NCBI GenBank assembly: GCA_002385475.1
Contig: DGDO01000116.1
Span: 1-11,431 of the forward strand
DNA: 11,431 bases
DNA from: Candidatus Sordicultor fermentans
Lineage (GTDB): Bacteria > Atribacterota > Atribacteria > Atribacterales > Caldatribacteriaceae
Direction: 5' to 3'
Positions 5,993 to 11,431 of the stretch are shown piece by piece. Within the stretch, counting starts at the first letter, position 1; each line of letters opens with the position of its first letter. The notes beneath the pieces are model-generated. The model did no database searches, was not told the DNA's origin, and saw only the letters and a program-made list of their open reading frames with translations. The translations under genes were made by a program, and so were the position numbers.

Positions 5993-7378
5993 TTGAGTAA
6001 ACTTCTCTGGTTAATAGATGATGCTCTCCCTTTTCCTGATTTTCTAATAGAGGAAATGGAGAGAAATAATGGTTGGAAGATAGAGGTAAGATATTGGGAA
6101 AACAAACCCGATAGTTTTATCGACTACGATAGGATCTTCATCCTGGGGAACAGTCTTTCCTTTCCTCAAGAAAGGTTATCTTTGCTTTCCTGGGAGTGGG
6201 GAGTTAATCCTTCCAGAATTCAAGTTTTCCCCGGAGAAGAAGTTAGAATTATTTTTCCGGAGTCTTTTCTCTCTATCCTCGAAAAATTTATCGTTCGGTC
6301 TCTGTCGCAACCCCTTTTTCCTCTTGAAGCACGGATGGTAATACCAGAAAATAGAGTTTTAGTTTTGCCTCAAGCATCTCCAGCACTGGAAAAATCTTTA
6401 AAAGAGAGAGGTATAGATACAATAATTCCTCCTCCTTCTTTTTCTCTCCGGCGAGAGGGAGTAAATTTTTATCTTTCTCCCTCCGGGGAAAGTGTCGGGG
6501 CAGTGATAGTGTTGCCTTCTGAAGAAAAAAAACCTCCAGTTTCTTTTTCTTCGCAAATTCAGGATACTCGGCGATTGGTGAACCTGGAGTTTATGAAAAA
6601 GCAAGTAGAAGAAAATAGATTTACAGGAGAGACCATCATTTTCATTCTCCCCAAAAAGGGCGTAAGTGAGGAAGAATGGTCTCAGGTATTCCATCTCTCC
6701 TGGCTTTTAGCGCAAAGAGACAGAGCGGAGGTTTTCATTTTAGTAGAAGAAGTTTTAGTAGCCGGAGAAGGCTTAGAAAAAGAATACCGAATAGCGCGCT
6801 CTTCCGGGGTTATTTTTGAAAAAGCAGATTTTTCAAACCTCCTTGCCCAACCTACTTTAGACATGCGGGGGATAGAAGTAGAATTCACTACCGAGCGAGA
6901 TAAGATGAGGCAAAGAATAACGGCTAATTGGCTGGTTTTCCTGCCTGAGAGGAATATTCTTCCCTTTGATCTGGCTCCTTTCTTTCGGGGAGATAAAATA
7001 GAAGGAGAAATCTTGCCCCTTGAAAATCCCAATATTTCTCCTTTTTCTTCGGGAATAGAAGGGATTTTTATTTCTCTTCCCGGAGAAGAGGAGAAGTTTT
7101 CTCAAGTAGTAGAACAATACTTGAGAAAGGGAATGGTAAGAGAGATAGGTAGAATAGAGGTAGATGAGGAAAAGTGTGTTCTGTGTCTTACTTGTTTGCG
7201 CACTTGCCCCTGGGGGGCTATAGAAATAGAAGAACAAAAAAAGAAAACCAGGATAAACTGGGAACTCTGCCACCTCTGTGGACTCTGTACCTCTTTCTGC
7301 CCCGCTCATGCCATCGAAGCAAAGGGTTTATCTCTTGAGGACTGGATATCTGTGATCTCTTTAGGAGGAAAAAGATGA
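5993..7378 (+). CDS. Degenerate HdrA-like protein with C-terminal 2x[4Fe-4S] ferredoxin domain
   Basis: The protein has 461 residues from TTG 5993 (466 if GTG 5978 is used). The C-terminus is a clear two-cluster ferredoxin: Cys395, 398, 401, 405 (CVLCLTCLRTCPWGAI) and Cys426, 429, 432, 436 (CHLCGLCTSFCPAHAI). Residues about 210-375 follow the second half of HdrA: AEVFILVEEVLVAGEG then YRIARSSGVIF, a strand ending WLVFLPERNILP, and GIEGIFISLPGEEEKF where HdrA has its final GIF-aG-GP motif. However, the FAD loop GxGxxG and the HdrA Cys-Gly-Ser-Arg and Cys-Cys motifs are absent, and residues 1-394 contain no cysteine. It therefore looks like an HdrA copy that has lost its flavin and cysteine chemistry and serves as scaffold plus ferredoxin conduit. 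Its stop overlaps the MvhD start by 4 nt. The HdrA relation is my reading of weak similarity; the ferredoxin domain is certain. Confidence 0.75.
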   Translation: MSKLLWLIDDALPFPDFLIEEMERNNGWKIEVRYWENKPDSFIDYDRIFILGNSLSFPQERLSLLSWEWGVNPSRIQVFPGEEVRIIFPESFLSILEKFIVRSLSQPLFPLEARMVIPENRVLVLPQASPALEKSLKERGIDTIIPPPSFSLRREGVNFYLSPSGESVGAVIVLPSEEKKPPVSFSSQIQDTRRLVNLEFMKKQVEENRFTGETIIFILPKKGVSEEEWSQVFHLSWLLAQRDRAEVFILVEEVLVAGEGLEKEYRIARSSGVIFEKADFSNLLAQPTLDMRGIEVEFTTERDKMRQRITANWLVFLPERNILPFDLAPFFRGDKIEGEILPLENPNISPFSSGIEGIFISLPGEEEKFSQVVEQYLRKGMVREIGRIEVDEEKCVLCLTCLRTCPWGAIEIEEQKKKTRINWELCHLCGLCTSFCPAHAIEAKGLSLEDWISVISLGGKR

Positions 7379-7737
7379 AAGTAGTAGCTTTAGGTTGCGA
7401 TAAAAGTGGATACCCTGCTCTTCTTCGATGGGGAGAAAAAGAGTTGCTACCTTTTGAGGAGGTAGAGGTCTTTTCTATCCCCTGTCTGGGTTTGGTAACT
7501 GAGGAAATGATTTTTCAAATTCTGGAAAATAGTGATGCCCTGCTTTTAGCTGGTTGCCCCTTAGATAGTTGTCACAATCAAAAAGGAAGCCGAGGAGCTT
7601 ATCTCAAAACAAAAAGAGTAAATTCTCTTTTACAGGAAGCTGATATTTCCAAAAAAGTGGCCATAGCCTTTGTCACTTCCGGTAAAGTTGGAGAAATAGA
7701 AAAAGTAAGTGAGGAGCTTATCTGGAGGGAAAAATGA
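7375..7737 (+). CDS. mvhD: MvhD-like iron-sulfur electron-transfer protein
   Basis: This 120-residue protein belongs to the MvhD/FlpD family. MvhD carries a [2Fe-2S] cluster and links HdrA to an electron donor such as hydrogenase or formate dehydrogenase. The family pattern is present in order: an N-terminal strand with Cys8, PCLGLVTEEMIFQIL (Cys37), and AGCPLDSCHNQKGSRG (Cys61 and Cys66-His67), the counterpart of GCxxGDCHYxxGN. From memory of the family, the N-terminal motif is CxxC; here it reads Cys8-x-x-Ser11, so one cysteine is missing, and the protein is shorter than the usual 130-150 residues. AGGAGG (7363-7368) precedes ATG 7375. It overlaps both neighbours by ATGA (4 nt), as expected for subunits translated together. 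In Moorella mvhD lies beside the metVF-hdr genes. No hydrogenase gene accompanies it here, so the electron donor is open. Confidence 0.82.
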   Translation: MKVVALGCDKSGYPALLRWGEKELLPFEEVEVFSIPCLGLVTEEMIFQILENSDALLLAGCPLDSCHNQKGSRGAYLKTKRVNSLLQEADISKKVAIAFVTSGKVGEIEKVSEELIWREK

Positions 7738-8384
7738 TCATAGCTGAACGAAAGCCGATAAAAGAAATTTTTTCATTTTTAGTGCCAGGAGAGAAAGTAT
7801 TAGTTCTGGGTTGCGGGACTTGCGTTACAGTCTGCATGTCGGGAGGAGAAAAAGAAGCTCGGGAGCTTTCTTCTCTTTTGCATCTCAAGGGATGGGAAGC
7901 AGAAGATTCCACTATAGAGAGACAATGTGAGCCGGAGTTTAATCTGAAAGCCAAAGAAGAAATAACACACGCGGATACGATAATTTCTCTGGCCTGTGGA
8001 GTGGGGGTGCAGACTTTAGCTGAGTACTTTCCGGAGAAAAAGATTTTTCCGGGCCTCAATACTACCTTTATGGGTATGCCCAAAGAACAGGGTCTGTGGG
8101 AAGAGCGATGCTGGGGTTGTGGGAATTGTACCGTACATCTTTTCGGCTATATCTGCCCGGTTACTCGTTGTGCTAAAAGTCTTTTGAATGGACCCTGTGG
8201 AGGCTCGAAAAGTGGCAAATGTGAAATAAAACCTGATAGAGATTGTGCCTGGCAGCTTATCTACGATCGGCTGAAGAAAGAAAATAAACTGGAGGTCCTC
8301 TATGCCATTCAGCCTCCTCGGGATTGGTCTACTTCTCACTACGGGGGACAGAGAAAGATGATACGAGAGGATGTCCGGTTATGA
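7734..8384 (+). CDS. metV: MetV, partner subunit of methylenetetrahydrofolate reductase
   Basis: This 216-residue protein is of the MetV family, often annotated as a methylenetetrahydrofolate reductase C-terminal domain protein. MetV forms a complex with MetF in acetogens that reduce 5,10-methylene-THF to 5-methyl-THF. It is cysteine-rich: Cys27, 30 and 34 in CGTCVTVC; Cys65; Cys88 in SLACGVGVQT; then a C-terminal cluster with Cys126, 129, 132, 141, 146, 155, 163 and 171 (CWGCGNC, CPVTRC, NGPCGG, DCAW). The NGPCGG and DCAW motifs are characteristic of the family, and the cysteines are likely iron-sulfur (or zinc) ligands. GGAGGGA (7724-7730) precedes ATG 7734. It overlaps mvhD and metF by 4 nt each, supporting one stoichiometric complex. 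Family assignment is secure; the exact cofactors are not decided by sequence. Confidence 0.92.
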   Translation: MIIAERKPIKEIFSFLVPGEKVLVLGCGTCVTVCMSGGEKEARELSSLLHLKGWEAEDSTIERQCEPEFNLKAKEEITHADTIISLACGVGVQTLAEYFPEKKIFPGLNTTFMGMPKEQGLWEERCWGCGNCTVHLFGYICPVTRCAKSLLNGPCGGSKSGKCEIKPDRDCAWQLIYDRLKKENKLEVLYAIQPPRDWSTSHYGGQRKMIREDVRL

Positions 8385-9292
8385 GCGCTTTGCAAGAAAT
8401 CCTTCGTCGGGGAGAATTTGCTGTTACGGCGGAAGTTGGGCCTCCCAAAGGGGTAAATCGAGAGGTAATAGAGAAAAAATGTGATGGGCTCCGTGGTTTT
8501 GTGGATGCGGTGAATATCACCGATAACCAGACTGCCATTGTTCGTCTCTCCAGTTTTGCCAGTTGTCTGATAGCTAAAGATAAGGGGATAGAGCCTGTGA
8601 TGCAAATGGTCTGCAGAGATAGAAATCGCATTGCTCTACAAAGTGATTTTTTGGGTGCTTGTGCCTGGGGAGTGGAGAATTTTCTCTGTCTCAGCGGAGA
8701 TCACCAGAGTATGGGAAATCACCCTCAGTCCAAAAATGTCTTTGATGTGGATTCTATACAGCTTCTCCAGATTTTAAAAAATATGAGAGACGAAAAAGTT
8801 TTCCAGAATGGGGAACCCCTAAAAGGGGAAATAAAGGCTTTTTTAGGAGCAGGAGCCAGCCCTTTTGCTGACCCTCTGGAATTCCGGGTGATTCGCTTAG
8901 CTAAAAAAATCTCCGCCGGAGCACAATTTATTCAAACTCAGGCAGTTTTTGACCTGGAAATTTTCTCCCGATTTATGGAAGAGGTAAGAAAAGCGGGCCT
9001 GGATAAAAAAGCTGCTATTTTAGCGGGGGTGATTCCGGTTAAATCTCTTTCTGCTCTGCGTTACATGCAAAATGAAGTTCCGGGAGTGGTGGTTCCCGAT
9101 TCTTTAGTAGAGAGAATGAAAAAAGCTAAAGACCCCAAGGAGGAAGGAGTAAGAATTTGTGTGGAAACCATTGAACAGCTGAAAAAGATAGAGGGAGTGA
9201 GGGGAGTGCATATTATGGCTATATCCTGGGAAAGCATAGTTCCAGAAATAGTAAAAGAGGCCAATCTGTATCCTCGCCCGGAGAGGAGCTGA
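8381..9292 (+). CDS. metF: MetF, catalytic subunit of methylenetetrahydrofolate reductase
   Basis: MetF is an FAD-containing TIM-barrel enzyme that reduces 5,10-methylene-THF to 5-methyl-THF, the last folate step before methyl transfer to a corrinoid protein. The 303-residue chain shows TAEVGPPKG (Glu18, the likely general acid), VNITDNQTA (45-53), LSGDH (104-108, flavin/folate site) and AQFIQTQAVFD (181-191), all standard for the family. I start at ATG 8381, which overlaps the metV stop by ATGA. The frame is open upstream to 8324, but those extra 19 residues come from inside metV and have no MetF character. GAGAGG lies 10 nt upstream. Acetogenic MetF proteins like this lack their own NAD(P)H-binding extension and rely on MetV and partner proteins for electrons, which fits the Hdr genes on both sides. 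hdrC follows after 4 bp. Confidence 0.95.
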   Translation: MSALQEILRRGEFAVTAEVGPPKGVNREVIEKKCDGLRGFVDAVNITDNQTAIVRLSSFASCLIAKDKGIEPVMQMVCRDRNRIALQSDFLGACAWGVENFLCLSGDHQSMGNHPQSKNVFDVDSIQLLQILKNMRDEKVFQNGEPLKGEIKAFLGAGASPFADPLEFRVIRLAKKISAGAQFIQTQAVFDLEIFSRFMEEVRKAGLDKKAAILAGVIPVKSLSALRYMQNEVPGVVVPDSLVERMKKAKDPKEEGVRICVETIEQLKKIEGVRGVHIMAISWESIVPEIVKEANLYPRPERS

Positions 9293-9296
9293 GATA

Positions 9297-9788
9297 ATGG
9301 TCGTAGATTATCAATTTAAATACCAGGTAGCAAATCGCCCGGGAGGGGAAGGATTATTAGTTTGCTTTTCCTGCGGTATCTGCACTGCCGGGTGTCCGGT
9401 AGCAGAGGTAGAAGAAGGTTTTAATCCCCGGCGTATAATTCACCAGGTGCTTTTAGGAGAGAGAGAAGGTGTTTTGCGGTCCAAATTTATCTGGATGTGC
9501 GTGGGATGCTATCGCTGCACTGCCCATTGCCCTCAAGATGTAGAGTTCACGAATATTTTGAGAGTTTTGCGAGAAATGGCCACCGAAGAAGGTTATGTAG
9601 ATACCCACTGGATAAAAATGGTAGAGGATATAGACCGAAAGACCCAGAAGCTACGCCGAGATTTGATTGATTACCTGTGGGAAGAGAAAATTCCCTCCTT
9701 TCAAGAATATGTAGATTTGTACCAGGAGGAAGTCCGGAAGCTCTCCTGGGTGAGAGAACAAGGAGAAAAAGAGAATGACCGAAAATAA
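9297..9788 (+). CDS. hdrC: HdrC-like iron-sulfur protein, two [4Fe-4S] clusters
   Basis: This 163-residue protein is of the HdrC family, the subunit that relays electrons between HdrA and the HdrB active site. Two [4Fe-4S] motifs are plain: Cys23, 26, 29, 33 (CFSCGICTAGCP) and Cys68, 71, 74, 78 (CVGCYRCTAHCP). They are joined by the helical NPRRIIHQVLLGERE stretch typical of HdrC. The C-terminal 75 residues are charged and helical. GAGAGGAG (9281-9288) precedes ATG 9297. It begins 4 bp after metF and overlaps the following HdrA-type gene by 14 nt, so MetF, HdrC and HdrA are probably made together. An hdrB gene normally accompanies hdrC but is not between hdrC and the next gene. HdrC may here connect MetVF directly with the large HdrA, or hdrB may lie beyond the right edge. 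Confidence 0.9.
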   Translation: MVVDYQFKYQVANRPGGEGLLVCFSCGICTAGCPVAEVEEGFNPRRIIHQVLLGEREGVLRSKFIWMCVGCYRCTAHCPQDVEFTNILRVLREMATEEGYVDTHWIKMVEDIDRKTQKLRRDLIDYLWEEKIPSFQEYVDLYQEEVRKLSWVREQGEKENDRK

Positions 9789-11431
9789 AGTGGGTAAAGT
9801 ATTGGTGGTGGGAGGAGGAATAGCGGGTATCCAGTCCGCTCTCGATTTAGCTAATTCTGGTTTCAAAGTGTATATTGTGGAGTCTTCTCCTTCCATTGGA
9901 GGGCTAATGGCCCGCCTGGATAAAACTTTCCCCACTAATGATTGTGCTATGTGTATTCTCTCTCCTAAGTTGGTAGAATGTGGAAGGCACTTCAATATTG
10001 AAGTTCTCTCTTATTCGGAAGTAGAGTCCATTGAGGGAGAAGCGGGAAATTTCACTGTAAAAGTGAGAAGAAAGACTCGATTTGTAGAAGAAGATAAATG
10101 TACCGGTTGCGGCGATTGCGAGGAAGTTTGTCCCATAGATTTACCCAACGAGTTTGAAGGAGAGCTGAGTAACAGAAAAGCCATATTTCGTTATTTTCCC
10201 CAGGCTTTCCCTGGTGCTTTCACCATTGAAAAAAAAGGAGTCCCCAACTGTCAGGCAAATTGTCCCTTAGAACAAAAGGCAGAAGGATACATCGCTCTTC
10301 TACGAAAAGGACAATTAGAGGAAGCTCTACGAGCTATCTATCTGGATAATCCTTTTCCCGGTATCTGTGGAAGAGTCTGCCATCACCCCTGTATGGAGCA
10401 CTGCCAGCGAGGTATCCTGGATGAACCCTTAGGGATACCTTACCTTAAGCGATTTTTAGCTGATTATGGAAGAGAAAAAGGTATCTGTCCACTTCCCGAG
10501 CCAGAAGAGAAAAAAGATAAAAAAGTGGCCATAATTGGAGCAGGACCCAGCGGTTTGAGCTGCGCCTATTTTTTGAGCTGGAAAGGTTACGAGGTAACAG
10601 TGCTGGAAAAGCGAGAAAAAGCTGGAGGGATGATGACCTTTGGCATTCCTCCCTATCGCCTGCCTCGAGAGGTGGTAGGAGAAGAGATAAAAGTTATCGA
10701 AAATTTGGGAGTGAAAATAATCTATGGTCAGGAGTGGGGCAGGGATTTCTCTCTTTCTACTCTATTTGAGGAGGGTTTCTCTGCTATATACATAGCCACA
10801 GGAGCCTGGAAAGGGATGAAATTAGGGATAGAAGGAGAGGATCACCCTCGAGTATGGGATGGTCTTCGGTATCTCGTTTCTCTCAACCAGGGAGATGATG
10901 TTCCTGAAGCTGAAAATGTGGTGGTAATTGGAGGAGGCAACGTGGCCATAGATTGTGCTCGCAGCGCTCTTCGCCAGGGGGCAAAAAGTGTCTCTGTGTA
11001 TTATCGCCGCTCTCGGGAAGAAATGCCCGCCCGAGCTGAGGAAATTGAAGAAGCACAAGAAGAAGGGGTAGAGTTTTACTTTTGTGCCAGTCCCCGCCGA
11101 TTCGAAGAAAGAGACGGACATCTTTTTATGGAGACTTATGTTATGAGGTTATGTGCTCCTGATGAGTCGGGAAGAAGAAGACCGGAAATTATTCCCGGGG
11201 CTGGTTTTGAAGTGGAGGGAGACCTTTTCCTGGTAGCTACAGGGCAAAGAGTAGATATACCAGAAGGAGAAGTAGAGCTCGCTTCCTATGGAACGATAAT
11301 GGTCGATGATGCCCTACATACTTCTCGAGGGGGAGTTTTTGCCGGGGGAGATGTGGTTTTAGGCCCTGCTACTTTAGTGGAGGCCATTGCTCAGGGGAAA
11401 AGAGCCGCTCTTTCCATTTCCAGCTTTCTAC
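9775..11431 (+). CDS. hdrA: HdrA fused to a GltD/NfnB-like NAD(P)H-flavin domain (partial, runs off the right edge)
   Basis: The frame is open from ATG 9775 (AAGGAG nine nt upstream) to the window end: 552 residues, no stop, no frameshift. Residues 1-152 are HdrA: GGGIAG (13-18), FPTNDCAMC with Cys57 and Cys60, Cys69, a [4Fe-4S] set Cys109, 112, 115, 119, and RKAIFRYFPQAFPGAFTIE. From about 155 the chain switches to the small subunit of glutamate synthase/NfnB: Cys159, Cys163, then PGICGRVCHHPCMEHCQRG (Cys198, 202, 206, 210), a second FAD loop GAGPSG (255-260), the NAD(P)H-binding GGGNVAIDCAR (386-396), YYRRSREEMPA (409-419), and a final GGDVVLGPATLVEAIAQGK. The rest of HdrA (CxGSR and Cys-Cys motifs, more ferredoxin clusters) would be expected downstream. 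The design suggests a direct NAD(P)H entry or exit port on an HdrA complex. The domain calls are firm; the C-terminus is unseen. Confidence 0.88.
   Translation, partial: MTENKVGKVLVVGGGIAGIQSALDLANSGFKVYIVESSPSIGGLMARLDKTFPTNDCAMCILSPKLVECGRHFNIEVLSYSEVESIEGEAGNFTVKVRRKTRFVEEDKCTGCGDCEEVCPIDLPNEFEGELSNRKAIFRYFPQAFPGAFTIEKKGVPNCQANCPLEQKAEGYIALLRKGQLEEALRAIYLDNPFPGICGRVCHHPCMEHCQRGILDEPLGIPYLKRFLADYGREKGICPLPEPEEKKDKKVAIIGAGPSGLSCAYFLSWKGYEVTVLEKREKAGGMMTFGIPPYRLPREVVGEEIKVIENLGVKIIYGQEWGRDFSLSTLFEEGFSAIYIATGAWKGMKLGIEGEDHPRVWDGLRYLVSLNQGDDVPEAENVVVIGGGNVAIDCARSALRQGAKSVSVYYRRSREEMPARAEEIEEAQEEGVEFYFCASPRRFEERDGHLFMETYVMRLCAPDESGRRRPEIIPGAGFEVEGDLFLVATGQRVDIPEGEVELASYGTIMVDDALHTSRGGVFAGGDVVLGPATLVEAIAQGKRAALSISSFL

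Noticed and set aside
6857..7309. 150-codon open frame on the minus strand inside the ferredoxin-bearing HdrA relative
   Set aside because: It is opposite a gene with certain [4Fe-4S] motifs, is rich in Ser/Tyr/Phe runs from complementing Glu/Lys-rich codons, and has no recognisable domain.
5010..7378. The two adjacent HdrA-like genes as one HdrA broken by a frameshift
   Set aside because: The first gene already ends with a complete HdrA C-terminal motif (GTACGPKDIETT), and the second carries its own copy of the corresponding region. Each has its own ribosome binding site, and together they exceed the content of a single HdrA core, so two genes fit better.
8324..8380. An upstream-extended metF start at 8324
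   Set aside because: The added residues overlap metV in another frame and lack MetF character. ATG 8381 gives the usual MetF N-terminus and the ATGA overlap seen at the neighbouring junctions.
10822..11121. Minus-strand open frame within the hdrA fusion
   Set aside because: It lies opposite the unmistakable NAD(P)H-binding and RRSREEMPA region of the plus-strand gene and has no protein features.
1..11431. CRISPR arrays, tRNA or rRNA genes, insertion sequences
   Set aside because: No regularly spaced direct repeats, no cloverleaf-like or rRNA sequence and no transposase-like protein were found. The coding density leaves little room for them.

Overview
The window reads as part of the chromosome of a strictly anaerobic bacterium of low to moderate GC content with a Wood-Ljungdahl (reductive acetyl-CoA) type one-carbon metabolism. 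The evidence is a formate-tetrahydrofolate ligase, a MetV/MetF pair, a corrinoid carrier protein, a formate/nitrite channel and several heterodisulfide-reductase-like (Hdr) electron-transfer proteins, with no oxygen-linked gene. I cannot name the taxon from sequence alone; uncultured acetogen-like or syntrophic lineages fit.

Layout. Positions 1-79 hold no gene I can support. On the minus strand, 80-712 encodes an HD-domain nucleotidase-like protein. On the plus strand, 981-1469 encodes a TsaA/TrmO-family tRNA methyltransferase. It converges with a minus-strand FNT-family formate/nitrite channel (1638-2414). An AT-rich divergent region with a dyad (2415-2542) separates that channel from a plus-strand series that runs to the right edge: corrinoid protein (2543-3184), a 15-bp hairpin, fhs (3305-4999), a compact HdrA-like flavoprotein (5010-5990), a second HdrA-like protein with no cysteine outside its C-terminal 2x[4Fe-4S] domain (5993-7378), an MvhD-like protein (7375-7737), metV (7734-8384), metF (8381-9292), hdrC (9297-9788), and a large HdrA whose middle is occupied by a GltD/NfnB-like NAD(P)H-flavin domain (9775 to beyond 11431). 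From fhs onwards the genes are 10 bp apart or less, or overlap, so they form one tightly packed operon.

How the genes work together (inference from known families). Formate, possibly moved by the FNT channel, is activated by Fhs to 10-formyl-THF. Cyclohydrolase/dehydrogenase steps (fchA/folD, not in the window) would lead to methylene-THF. MetV-MetF would then reduce methylene-THF to methyl-THF. The Hdr/MvhD proteins around metVF resemble the MetVF-HdrABC-MvhD methylene-THF reductase known from Moorella, but the set is rearranged: HdrA is represented by three different proteins, HdrB is missing between hdrC and hdrA, MvhD has lost one N-terminal cysteine, and an NAD(P)H-oxidoreductase module sits inside one HdrA. 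The simplest reading is an NAD(P)H-linked, possibly flavin-bifurcating, variant of the methylene-THF reductase complex. The corrinoid protein next to fhs may pass methyl groups into or out of the same pathway.
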